A stretch of 36,146 nt of DNA from CAYSGL01 sp964520985 (GCA_964520985.1 CAZFPB010000013.1:1-36146), one strand, 5' to 3'; shown: positions 29,673-36,095, counted from the stretch's first letter. A program made the numbers and translations. The notes: a model not told the origin generated them from the sequence alone.

Positions 29673-31030
29673 GAGATCCTCGTCGTCGGCCCGGACCAGT
29701 TCGCGAACACCGTGCCCGTCCGACCGTTGGAGTTCTTCATGATGCCGAGCTGCACCTGACCTTGATGCTCGTCGGCGTCAGGCTCGTAGTTGTGCGCCGT
29801 CCACGCCGGATCCCAGTCGATGCCCTTGATGGGCTCGCCGTAGTACGCACCGCGGTACAGGCCGATCACGCACTTCGCGCGCTCCTCGAGCGAGCCGCTC
29901 TCGCGCAGGTCGCTGAGCTGCGGACGCTTGTCGTTGCGCGTCTCGATCTGCCGGTTGAGCTGCGACATGACCACGTAGGCCATGCGGTCCTGCTTGGCCG
30001 CGTCGGCGAGCGTCGTTACGATCTCGGTCAACGCCTCGTGCGGGCTCTGTCGCGGCGCGCGCTTCACGAGCTGGATGTAGTCGACGATCACGACGCAGGT
30101 GCCGTTCGCGCGCCGAGCACGGCGCACGCTGCGCACGATCTCGTCCGCCGTGATGCCGCTGCGGCCGTCGACGAGCCAGCGCCGGCCCTTGAGCTTGTGC
30201 AGCGTCAGCGTGATGTCCTGACACTCGCCGCGGTTGAGCTCAGCGTTGCGCAACGACTCGGCATGGACGCCCGACGAGCGCGACAACGTCCGATCGCCGT
30301 ACGACTCTTCGGTGTCCTCGAGCGAGAACACGTGGACGCCGAACCCGGCTGCGGAGGAGCCGTCAGCGATGGCGAGTCCGAGCGACGACTTGCCCATGCC
30401 GGGACGCGCCGCGACGATGGTCACGATGCCCGGCTGGACGCCGCCGATCTTCTCGTCGAGCGCGTCAACGCCAGTCGGGAAGCCGGTCATCGTGCGTTCG
30501 CCGCGCGCACGTTCGCCGGCGATTTGCTCGAGCTGTCCGAGCCGCTTCTTCGCGAGCGCGAAGATCGATTGCGAGGCATCGGGCTGATCTGCGTCGAGCT
30601 GCGAAATCGCGGAGTGCGCCGCCGAGAGCAGCTCGCCGCCGTCCATGTGCGTGCGCTTGCCCTGCGTGATGACCTCGCCGAGCGAGGCGATGACGCGCAG
30701 CCCGAGCGACGCCTGGCGCAGCTGACGCGCGTACTCGAGCGCGTTCTCGACCGTCGGCACGTCGAGCGCGAGCTCGCCGAGGTACTTCATGGTCACGGCG
30801 TCGTGATGGCCCGCCCACTTCGCCACCTCAGCCTCGACGGTAATGACGTCGATCGGCGTGCCTGCCGCCTCGAGGTTGCGCATCGCCGTGAACACGGCGC
30901 GGTTGCGCAGGTCCTGGAAGTCGTCGGGCTCCAGCGTCGGCAACTCGGAGAGCGTCTCCGAGCGCAGCAAGATCGCGCCGAGGATGCCGACCTCGAGGTC
31001 ACGCATCGCACGCATCGCGTTTTCGTTCAT
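29669..31030 (-). CDS. dnaB: Replicative DNA helicase, DnaB-like (453 aa)
   Basis: Residues 1-105 form the DnaB N-terminal helical domain (DLEVGILGAILLRSETLSEL). The RecA-like domain holds Walker A AARPGMGKSS at 207-216 and Walker B VVIVDYIQL with Asp317. The SQLNRQIETRNDKRPQLSDL motif and RESGSLEERAKCVIGLYRGA follow, as in DnaB. It unwinds DNA at the phage fork and would be loaded with help from the upstream initiator-like protein, as with lambda O and P. The ATG at 31030 overlaps the initiator gene stop as ATGA. Confidence 0.95.
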   Translation of the reverse strand: MNENAMRAMRDLEVGILGAILLRSETLSELPTLEPDDFQDLRNRAVFTAMRNLEAAGTPIDVITVEAEVAKWAGHHDAVTMKYLGELALDVPTVENALEYARQLRQASLGLRVIASLGEVITQGKRTHMDGGELLSAAHSAISQLDADQPDASQSIFALAKKRLGQLEQIAGERARGERTMTGFPTGVDALDEKIGGVQPGIVTIVAARPGMGKSSLGLAIADGSSAAGFGVHVFSLEDTEESYGDRTLSRSSGVHAESLRNAELNRGECQDITLTLHKLKGRRWLVDGRSGITADEIVRSVRRARRANGTCVVIVDYIQLVKRAPRQSPHEALTEIVTTLADAAKQDRMAYVVMSQLNRQIETRNDKRPQLSDLRESGSLEERAKCVIGLYRGAYYGEPIKGIDWDPAWTAHNYEPDADEHQGQVQLGIMKNSNGRTGTVFANWSGPTTRIS

Positions 31031-31902
31031 AGGACGTTCGTCTTTCGGATGGGATCGGTGGGGCCGCGCTTGGTCGCGGCGGTTGGTTTGCGTTCGATCG
31101 CCGACGGGTCGTCGTCGACGAACGTGTCGAAGCTGTTCTTCGAGAACATCCGGTTGGGCGTGAACCAGTGGCCCTCGCCGCTCGAGCGCGCCGTGGCTGC
31201 TGCGACGTCGACGCGGTTGATCGCGCGGCGTCGGGCCTCGTCCGCGCCGGAGCCCACGAGCAGTTCGCCGACGCGATCGAGCAGCGCGATCCAGCCGCTG
31301 TGCTGCCCGGAGGCCATGAGCGGCCAGGGCTTCACGTTCACGTTGGCGGCGCGGAGTTCGTTCGCCTTGGCGTTGGCGTGGAGCCAGACCTCGTGCGCTA
31401 CGGCTCCGACGTCCGGCGGGCGCTCGCGCGCGCGCGTAGTCTCTCTCTCTTCCGGAAGAGTAAGAGCAAGAGTAAGAGGGCTTGGGTTAGGCTCGGTGTT
31501 AGGCCCGGCCGAAGGCGACCCTGCAGGCAAGCCTATAGGCTCCTTTTTGTGGCGATGCTTACGCTTCATCGCTTCCCCGCCCTTGGCGGACGCCTTTCGC
31601 TTCGCCCAGAGCCACTCGATGCGCCCCTCGGAGCCGCGGATCCGGAAGCCTATAGGCTCCTGTTCGGCTAGCCGGGCGCGAACCATCGCCGCCGGTCCGG
31701 CTGGGCCGAGCGCCGAGATGATGATGTCCTCGTCGACCACGTAGGTCGGATCGGTGTCCGTGTAGTGCTCGGTCTGCCAGCTCCAGATGCGAGCGCAGCG
31801 GATGAGCGCGTGCTCGGCGTCTGCGAGCCCGCAGAGGCGCGCTAGCGTCGCGAAGCGAAGATCGCCCCATGCCTCGTTCTCGATGCGCACGGAAGCCGTC
31901 AT
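31027..31902 (-). CDS. Replication initiator-like protein (291 aa)
   Basis: The ATG at 31902 overlaps the previous stop as ATGA. The N-terminal 110 residues are winged-helix-like (DLRFATLARLCGLADAEHAL, then YVVDEDIIISALGPAGPAAM and FRIRGSEGRIEWLWAKRKAS), a layout of phage O/DnaD-type initiators. A Pro/Thr/Glu-rich linker follows (GPNTEPNPSPLTLALTLPEE). The C-terminal segment ends with GHWFTPNRMFSKNSFDTFVD, much like the end of replisome organisers. The gene holds two exact 16-bp repeats and a low-GC tract, as expected if the origin lies inside it. Placement directly before the helicase supports the role. Confidence 0.75.
   Translation of the reverse strand: MTASVRIENEAWGDLRFATLARLCGLADAEHALIRCARIWSWQTEHYTDTDPTYVVDEDIIISALGPAGPAAMVRARLAEQEPIGFRIRGSEGRIEWLWAKRKASAKGGEAMKRKHRHKKEPIGLPAGSPSAGPNTEPNPSPLTLALTLPEERETTRARERPPDVGAVAHEVWLHANAKANELRAANVNVKPWPLMASGQHSGWIALLDRVGELLVGSGADEARRRAINRVDVAAATARSSGEGHWFTPNRMFSKNSFDTFVDDDPSAIERKPTAATKRGPTDPIRKTNVL
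31529..31661. repeat. Two 16-bp repeats with palindrome, possible origin
   Basis: AAGCCTATAGGCTCCT occurs at 31529-31544 and again at 31646-31661, with the palindrome GCCTATAGGC at its centre. Both lie in the initiator gene, in non-homologous parts of the protein. A simple-sequence tract (31438-31487, with CTCTCTCT and repeated AAGAGTAAGAG) lies next to the first. Lambda also has its origin iterons inside gene O. No other copies were noticed. Confidence 0.5.
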
Positions 31903-32444
31903 GGCTGCTTCCACGCTTCCAGCTTCGTCGTCGCCTTCAGGTAAAGCGGATGCTTCGGCCTCCGCTCCTTCGTCAGTCCGAGGTGATGCAGCTGGGTGCC
32001 GGCGTCACGCAGACGACGTGTCACGATTTCGCCGCGCGCTTCGATCCATCCGTGGTTACCCCAGGCCGCAACAACGAGCGCCGCATCGCGACACGCCAGC
32101 CAGATTTCCTCGTCGGCGATCTCGTCGATGCCAAGGTCGACGCCCGGCTCGCGGAGCTTCTTCGGGTCGGTCGAGCGGACCGCGAACAGGTTGACGACCT
32201 CGAGCACGTCGGCGCCCCACGCGAGCGCGAACGCCTTGCAGCGGCGGATCGTCGGGTCGAGCACGAAGGCATCGGCCGTCGACGGGTTGAGCATCAAGAA
32301 CGTGACGCGCTTGAACGCATGCACGAGGTTGTCGACGACGAGCAGTTCGCGGCCATCGAGCGACCGGGCGAGCCGGTAGCGCTTCGTTAGATCGCTCGAG
32401 AATCGCGCCCAGCCGAGGCCGTCGTGTGAATAAGAGTCGATCAC
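31899..32444 (-). CDS. DUF1643 family protein (181 aa)
   Basis: The GTG at 32444 overlaps the preceding stop as GTGA. The segment RVTFLMLNPSTADAFVLDPT, then RRCKAFALAWGADVLEVVNL and FAVRSTDPKKLRE is the hallmark of DUF1643: LNPS.A....D.T..R...~a...G...~.V.NLf. The later ALVVAAWGNHGW and HHLGLTKERRPKHPLYL also match. The function of this family is not known to me; it occurs in phages and mobile elements. Probably cytoplasmic. Confidence 0.85.
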   Translation of the reverse strand: MIDSYSHDGLGWARFSSDLTKRYRLARSLDGRELLVVDNLVHAFKRVTFLMLNPSTADAFVLDPTIRRCKAFALAWGADVLEVVNLFAVRSTDPKKLREPGVDLGIDEIADEEIWLACRDAALVVAAWGNHGWIEARGEIVTRRLRDAGTQLHHLGLTKERRPKHPLYLKATTKLEAWKQP

Positions 32445-32566
32445 TCCGCCTGCTCCTCTCTCCGCCAACACGGCACGCACAGCGTCCACGTGATGAGCCG
32501 CTTGCCGATGCGGATCGACTGCGTGATCGTGACGGACGGCGAGGTGCCGCAGGTCGAGCAGGTCAC
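32441..32566 (-). CDS. Zinc-ribbon miniprotein (41 aa)
   Basis: The GTG at 32566 overlaps the upstream stop as GTGA and the end overlaps the DUF1643 start. It has CSTC near residues 3-6 and CVPC near 33-36, i.e. a single zinc ribbon with strands between (VTITQSIRIGKRLITWTL). Phages often have such miniproteins in early operons. Too short for a firm function. Confidence 0.6.
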   Translation of the reverse strand: MTCSTCGTSPSVTITQSIRIGKRLITWTLCVPCWRREEQAE

Positions 32567-32838
32567 GCCGCCCTCCTCTCTGCGCGCCGAGCCTGCCGCT
32601 CGATGATGCGCAGGCTCTCGCGTGCGGCCCGCAACGCGCGCTCGACGAGCACCGCCGGCTGGCTCGCTCGCCGCCGATTCTCGGCACGCCACTTCGCGCG
32701 TTGGATTTCGTCGGAGCGGCGCGACAGACGGAGGCCATCGCGGCGCGCCATGTGCTCGACCTCGACGTGACACGCGAGCGCCCAGGCGTACGAGTCGCGA
32801 CCGTCGAGCGCGGCGAACATTTCAGGGATGCCGGTCAC
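32563..32838 (-). CDS. Helical basic protein (91 aa)
   Basis: Starts at the GTG at 32838 (GTGA overlap). It reads VTGIPEMFAALDGRDSYAWA, then LACHVEVEHMARRDGLRLSR, and a long basic helix (SDEIQRAKWRAENRRRAS to the end, ERQARRAERRAA). It could bind nucleic acid by charge. I see no known domain. Confidence 0.6.
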   Translation of the reverse strand: MTGIPEMFAALDGRDSYAWALACHVEVEHMARRDGLRLSRRSDEIQRAKWRAENRRRASQPAVLVERALRAARESLRIIERQARRAERRAA

Positions 32839-33329
32839 TGCTGTCCCTTCTTCGCCTCGTGCTCGGCGAGCCAGTGCCGCGGCAGCTGTTTCTCGCGTTC
32901 GATGCGTTCGATGCGCCCTCTGTCGTCGAGGTAAACCCGAGCGAGAGGGCCGGTGATGAGAGCAAAGTCCTCGCGGAGGATGTCGGCGTTCGTCTGCACC
33001 GTCGGCGGCTCCGTGCCCATGTGCGTCAGGTCGATGACGCGCCCGCCGCTCTCGCGGACCGCGTCCAGCTCGCGGCGCATGCCGCTGCTGATGTGCCCGC
33101 CGACGAGGATGATCCCGTCGCATCGCCGCGCGGTCTCGGTGCAGGTCTGCAGCCCACGCTCGCGCTGCTCGGGGTCGCTGTCGTCCTCGCCGGCCATGAG
33201 CCCGGCGATCCACGGCGCGATGATCGACTCGGTCCGCGTCGCCGTGAGGTAGGCGAGCCAGCGGAGCGCGCGCCGGAGGTTGCCGGGGGCGTCGCCGCGG
33301 ACGGGGTGGGACAGGAAGAGGAGGGTCAT
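32835..33329 (-). CDS. Nucleoside 2-deoxyribosyltransferase-like protein (164 aa)
   Basis: The ATG at 33329 overlaps the stop of the first early gene. The N-terminus SHPVRGDAPGNLRRALRWLA, then IIAPWIAGLMAGEDD, ARRCDGIILVGGHISSGMRR and ELDAVRESGGRVIDLTHMG match the phage DUF4406 / nucleoside 2-deoxyribosyltransferase-like fold: P..G....N, then CD.i.lvGg..S.GM..E. In related enzymes the Glu after the GM motif is the nucleophile. It may act on nucleotides made during infection or bind a nucleotide signal. Activity is uncertain. Confidence 0.75.
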   Translation of the reverse strand: MTLLFLSHPVRGDAPGNLRRALRWLAYLTATRTESIIAPWIAGLMAGEDDSDPEQRERGLQTCTETARRCDGIILVGGHISSGMRRELDAVRESGGRVIDLTHMGTEPPTVQTNADILREDFALITGPLARVYLDDRGRIERIEREKQLPRHWLAEHEAKKGQQ

Positions 33330-33772
33330 CGCGTCCTCGCCCTCCGCACCGCCGCCGCGATGCGCTTGTGGCTCATGTCCTCGGCGAGCTCATCGATGAG
33401 ATCATCGAGCAGCTGCCGGTCGGTCTTCTCCGGCTTGACCTTGCGTGCCATGATCTCGGCGACGTCGACGCTGTTCTCCATGAACCAGAACAGCCACTCG
33501 GCGCGGAAGTTGTTCCGCTCAGTGTTGGTCGGCGAGAGCGACGCGCGCAGCGGGCCCGCGGTGACGGGGCGACCGTGTGGCTCCCAGCGCTTGTTGAGCT
33601 GGTAAGCCACCGCGTCGTAGCCCTTCAGGCTTCCGCAGATGTAGCTCGCCGTGAACATGCGAAGCGCGGAGAACAACTCCTCGCGCATGAGGTACTCGGC
33701 CTCGATCTCGGCCTGCTCCTCCTGCTCGGATTCAAGCCCACCGATGACCGTTTGCCTTGCAGCGGCCTTCAC
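33326..33772 (-). CDS. First gene of the leftward early operon (148 aa), function unknown
   Basis: The GTG at 33772 has GGAG 7 nt upstream. This is the first gene of the leftward array. The protein is helical, with an acidic start (GLESEQEEQAEIEAEYLMRE), a middle TASYICGSLKGYDAVAYQLN and RAEWLFWFMENSVDVAEIMA, then a basic end. The latter third (KPEKTDRQLLDDLIDELAED) ends in RIAAAVRRARTR. The first place in an early operon suggests a regulator or host-takeover role, but nothing in the text proves it. Confidence 0.65.
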   Translation of the reverse strand: MKAAARQTVIGGLESEQEEQAEIEAEYLMREELFSALRMFTASYICGSLKGYDAVAYQLNKRWEPHGRPVTAGPLRASLSPTNTERNNFRAEWLFWFMENSVDVAEIMARKVKPEKTDRQLLDDLIDELAEDMSHKRIAAAVRRARTR

Positions 33773-33792
33773 GAGAAACTCCTGTGTTCACG

Positions 33793-33847
33793 CTGCGATC
33801 GCGTGCGTGCAGAACTGTTCAGTGCTGCCGCATGCACGCGATCGCAG
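33793..33847. repeat. Large inverted repeat between divergent genes
   Basis: CTGCGATCGCGTGCGTGC (33793-33810) pairs with 33830-33847 with one mismatch in 18 bp. The 19-nt centre holds GAACTGTTC. It lies between the leftward early operon start and the rightward exported-protein gene, so it is transcribed from neither or both ends. It could be a regulator site or a hairpin in a 5' leader. A T-run (33862-33868) lies 14 nt further right and is too far for a classic terminator. I see no clear -35/-10 pair here. Confidence 0.6.
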
Positions 33848-33882
33848 ACATCCGAGGCAAATTTTTTTAGAAGGGGATGGAG

Positions 33883-34623
33883 ATGCAGTTCATTCGAGTA
33901 GCGACGATCCTGGCGATGGCGACGTTCGCAGCGGCGAGCGCGACCGCGCCCAAGAAGCACGACATCCAGACCACGGCGAAGGTGACGGCTACCTACGACC
34001 AGACGTGGACGGCGGTCATTGACCTGTTCTCCGAGCGCCAGTGGCCCATCGAGAACATGGCGAAAGACTCCGGCCTTATCACCACCGATTGGCTCAGGCT
34101 CGGATCCGAGGGCGACAGGTACGCGGACTGCGGGAACAAGGCGCCGCTTGCCGATGACAGGGAAACGCTTGTTCGTTTCAACGTGCGCGTGAAGGAGGAA
34201 GATGGCGCGACGTCGGTTGCTGTAAATGCAGCGCTGCGTCGCATTCGTTCCAACGGGACGATCGATTGCTACTCGACTGGCGTCGTCGAGGAAATCATTC
34301 ACAGCGAGATCGAGGAGCGCGCTCCTCGAGTCAGGTCCGTCGCCCCTGTTCCAACGGTTGCCGCCGTTCAGCCTCGCGGCTTCTACTGCGCGAGTTCGCC
34401 GAGCGCGGCAGCGGCGGGCATCTGCGCTCGAGCGAAGGTCGACTGCGTCCGCGCTCGAGATGCCGCACTCGCGCTGATCGCCGATATGACCGAATGCACG
34501 CTCGTCGAGACCGCGCAGTGCTTCTCGGTCGACGGCACCGAGCGGTGCGCGCCGAGCTTCGAAGCGTGCCAAGCGCAGCGACAACGCGCCGGCGCGACCG
34601 ACGACTGCGGCGAGGTCCGCTAG
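33883..34623 (+). CDS. Exported Cys-rich protein (246 aa)
   Basis: I chose the second ATG (33883): AGGGG is 6 nt upstream, while the ATG at 33877 directly abuts it. A signal peptide (MQFIRVATILAMATFAAASA) is clear. The first domain (TTAKVTATYDQTWTAVIDLF, then SERQWPIENMAKDSGLITTD and LVRFNVRVKEEDGATSVAVN) resembles the small domains of BamC-like or DUF-type outer-membrane lipoproteins. The C-terminal part has eight cysteines in repeated C...fC..t..eC spacing. The protein should be periplasmic or surface exposed. Located between the repressor and the early operon, it may be expressed in the lysogen. Confidence 0.75.
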   Translation: MQFIRVATILAMATFAAASATAPKKHDIQTTAKVTATYDQTWTAVIDLFSERQWPIENMAKDSGLITTDWLRLGSEGDRYADCGNKAPLADDRETLVRFNVRVKEEDGATSVAVNAALRRIRSNGTIDCYSTGVVEEIIHSEIEERAPRVRSVAPVPTVAAVQPRGFYCASSPSAAAAGICARAKVDCVRARDAALALIADMTECTLVETAQCFSVDGTERCAPSFEACQAQRQRAGATDDCGEVR

Positions 34624-34920
34624 ATGCGCGCCCTGCTCTTGCTCGCGCTCGTCGTCGGGTGCGCTGACGACGGCACGCCGGACCCACACGAGATCGTCGA
34701 GTGCAACGCCCGCTGGGGCGGCGGCCAGTGCGAACGAGGCTGCCTGGCGCCGATGCCCGAGGCTCTGCCCGATGGAGGGTGTGTGATCATGGCCACCGAT
34801 GGCAGCGAGATCACCATCGGCGCCGTCGAGTTCCTTGTCGTCGAGGACGGAGTCTACGGCGCCTGCGCGCTCGGCGGCGAGAGCTTGCCGTATCACTACG
34901 TGTATCGGGCGTGCGAGTGA
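34624..34920 (+). CDS. Small lipoprotein (98 aa)
   Basis: Begins directly after the preceding stop codon. The signal MRALLLLALVVGC ends in a lipobox (LVVGC), followed by ADDGTPDPHEIVE. Five cysteines follow in the mature part (IVECNARWGGGQCERGC, DGGCVIM, GACALGG), with one more near the end. A rightward partner of the exported protein before it, both probably made by one mRNA. It could alter the envelope of the lysogen, for example against superinfection. That is inference from location and class. Confidence 0.75.
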   Translation: MRALLLLALVVGCADDGTPDPHEIVECNARWGGGQCERGCLAPMPEALPDGGCVIMATDGSEITIGAVEFLVVEDGVYGACALGGESLPYHYVYRACE

Positions 34921-34922
34921 CG

Positions 34923-35138
34923 TCACGATGCCTTGCCCCCGTCGCCGACGAGGGACGTCACGTTGCACGTCAGTCCTTCGGCCAGGGTGCGCAGTGTGCT
35001 CAGCGTGGGTTCGTACTTGCCGCTAAGCCACTCGGAGAGGTTGCCGGGCGGGACGCCGAGCCGGCGCGCGGCCTCGGCCTGGCTGACCTCGCCGAACTTC
35101 TTGCCGATGGCGCGGCGCAGCTTCTCGCCCGTGGTCAT
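34923..35138 (-). CDS. XRE-type HTH repressor (71 aa)
   Basis: I use the ATG at 35138; the longer form from TTG 35174 would cover operator 1. The HTH reads VSQAEAARRLGVPPGNLSEW, then LSGKYEPTLSTLRTLAEGL, a full XRE helix-turn-helix with the usual G.p.p.ls.w.~G...P....l..la pattern. The product is only 71 residues and has no C-terminal cleavage domain, so it may be a Cro-like or a minimal repressor. Its start lies next to two 17-bp operators, suggesting self-control. The stop lies 2 nt from the convergent stop of the lipoprotein gene. Confidence 0.85.
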   Translation of the reverse strand: MTTGEKLRRAIGKKFGEVSQAEAARRLGVPPGNLSEWLSGKYEPTLSTLRTLAEGLTCNVTSLVGDGGKAS

Positions 35139-35147
35139 CGCCTGACT

Positions 35148-35164
35148 GTTCGCATAACCCGAAC
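35148..35164. promoter_or_regulatory. Operator 1
   Basis: GTTCGCATAACCCGAAC, a perfect GTTCG-N7-CGAAC inverted repeat 10 nt upstream of the repressor ATG. One of four sites in the control region. Confidence 0.75.
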
Positions 35165-35180
35165 GAATGGTCAAGCGGAC

Positions 35181-35197
35181 GTTCGGCTAACGCAAAC
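35181..35197. promoter_or_regulatory. Operator 2
   Basis: GTTCGGCTAACGCAAAC, one mismatch in the right arm. Its start lies 33 bp (about three helical turns) from operator 1, so two dimers could sit on the same DNA face between the divergent repressor and the gene at 35221. Confidence 0.7.
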
Positions 35198-35220
35198 GTT
35201 CAGTGACCTAGGCTAGCCCC

Positions 35221-35592
35221 GTGCCAAAGAAGGGACCCGCGTATCCGATCTCCAGCGATTGGCGCCTGCAGGTCAGGGACGCAATCGATGGCCTCATCAA
35301 GGACCCAGATCGCGATGAAATCGTCTCTGATGCCACCTTCGCAAAGCGAGCCGCTCGCATCGCGAAGTCATCCCTCTCGGAGGCGCTCAAGCCCACCTCG
35401 GTGCAGTCGACGGTGATGCCGCAGATTAACGCTGCCCTCGGATGGCCAGCACCGCGCGTCCTTTCAACGCCGGACGAACTAGAGGTGTGGGCAGCTGTCG
35501 AGGCGCTTGACGAACGCGAGCTCGGGCGAATTCTCGGGAAGGCCGAAGCGGCGTTGGCCCGGCTTCGCAAGCACAGATCTCATCGATCGTAG
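35221..35592 (+). CDS. HTH-like DNA-binding protein (123 aa)
   Basis: The GTG at 35221 begins MPKKGPAYPISSDWRLQVRD. A central HTH-like segment reads DATFAKRAARIAKSSLSEAL, then KPTSVQSTVMPQINAALGWP. That is an HTH with a SSLSEAL recognition-type helix and the LGWP.P turn often seen in small phage or bacterial regulators. The C-terminal part is helical and acidic. It is divergent to the repressor across operators 1 and 2. This is the layout of a cI/cro-like pair, so the gene may encode the lytic partner. No ribosome site is obvious upstream. Confidence 0.7.
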   Translation: MPKKGPAYPISSDWRLQVRDAIDGLIKDPDRDEIVSDATFAKRAARIAKSSLSEALKPTSVQSTVMPQINAALGWPAPRVLSTPDELEVWAAVEALDERELGRILGKAEAALARLRKHRSHRS

Positions 35593-35719
35593 CTAGAATT
35601 TTCCTCGTCGATCCGGGTCAATCCGGACTTACTGAACCGATCGTCAGGGGCGCCTGATAGCGTCCATCGTCCAACCAACGGGGCGTAGCCAGTGGCGATA
35701 CCCCAGCGAAGGACGAGCA

Positions 35720-35926
35720 GTGGCAAAGAAGAAGACGCCGGCACCGCGACGGGCCGGAAACATGAGCGAGAAGCGTGCGCGGTTGGTGCGAGTGATGATG
35801 GAGATCGCCGCTCTGGATCGCGACGAGTATCGCAGGCTGCGGTCTGAGATGTGGCAGGCCGCGGCGCGAGCCCACAATCGCAAGCTCGCAGAGCAGTTAC
35901 GGGCGTGGAGCGCGAAAGCGAGCTGA
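35720..35926 (+). CDS. Small basic protein (68 aa)
   Basis: The GTG at 35720 has GAAGGA about 6 nt upstream. It is Lys/Arg-rich (MAKKKTPAPRRAGNMSEKRA) and mostly one helix (ARLVRVMMEIAALDRDEYRR). It could bind nucleic acid. It lies just left of operators 3 and 4. The 127-nt stretch before it (35593-35719) holds only a weak 5-bp hairpin (35644-35657). Function unknown. Confidence 0.6.
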   Translation: MAKKKTPAPRRAGNMSEKRARLVRVMMEIAALDRDEYRRLRSEMWQAAARAHNRKLAEQLRAWSAKAS

Positions 35927-35927
35927 C

Positions 35928-35944
35928 GTTCGCGTTTTCCGAAC
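35928..35944. promoter_or_regulatory. Operator 3
   Basis: GTTCGCGTTTTCCGAAC, a perfect GTTCG-N7-CGAAC site starting 2 nt after the stop of the small basic gene. On the opposite strand its centre reads GAAAACG, agreeing with the others. Confidence 0.75.
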
Positions 35945-35947
35945 ATT

Positions 35948-35965
35948 CTTGTTGACCACAACAAG
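35948..35965. repeat. 18-bp palindrome overlapping a -35 box
   Basis: CTTGTTGACCACAACAAG, arms of 7 bp around ACCA. It lies between operators 3 and 4 and contains the -35 hexamer TTGACC. It may be the site of a second regulator. Confidence 0.6.
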
Positions 35966-35980
35966 CTCGTTCGGATAAAA
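35952..35980 (+). promoter_or_regulatory. Rightward promoter under operator 4
   Basis: -35 TTGACC (35952-35957), 17-nt spacer, -10 ATAAAA (35975-35980). The predicted start of transcription falls at about 35987-35988, on the ATG of the next small gene. Operator 4 covers the -10, so bound repressor should block it. This is the best promoter I see in the window. Confidence 0.6.
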
Positions 35981-35985
35981 CGAAC
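35969..35985. promoter_or_regulatory. Operator 4
   Basis: GTTCGGATAAAACGAAC, a perfect GTTCG-N7-CGAAC site that covers the -10 box of the rightward promoter and starts 41 bp after operator 3. Confidence 0.78.
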
Positions 35986-35987
35986 GC

Positions 35988-36095
35988 ATGCCTCGCCCCT
36001 CCCCGCTCACCACCTCGACGCTGCTCGCGCCGGTGAGGACCCAGACGCGGCTCACCGCGTACGGGCTCCATACCTTCGCAGCGGAGGCCGCGTGA
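35988..36095 (+). CDS. Small rightward ORF, possibly leaderless (35 aa)
   Basis: The ATG lies 7 nt after the -10 box. The product is MPRPSPLTTSTLLAPVRTQT, then RLTAYGLHTFAAEAA. The TGA overlaps the next GTG as GTGA, the same kind of coupling seen in the early genes, which supports it as a gene. No family is seen and its short length makes it uncertain. Confidence 0.45.
   Translation: MPRPSPLTTSTLLAPVRTQTRLTAYGLHTFAAEAA

Noticed and set aside
29762..31744. Long rightward open frame (660 codons) opposite the helicase and initiator
   Set aside because: Antisense shadow. The minus strand has a clear DnaB with Walker A and B motifs; the plus frame is low-complexity Arg/Leu/Asp.
33793..33868. Inverted repeat plus T-run as an intrinsic terminator
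   Set aside because: The T-run begins 14 nt after the stem and lies just before the start of a rightward gene; a terminator there makes little sense for that gene.
35138..35174. TTG start at 35174 for the repressor and TTGACC there as a -35 box
   Set aside because: No suitable -10 at 16-18 nt was found, and the longer N-terminus would place operator 1 within the coding region. The ATG at 35138 gives a complete HTH protein.
35644..35657. Hairpin TCAGG-GGCG-CCTGA between two rightward genes
   Set aside because: Only 5 bp with a 4-nt loop and no U-run; too weak to call a terminator.
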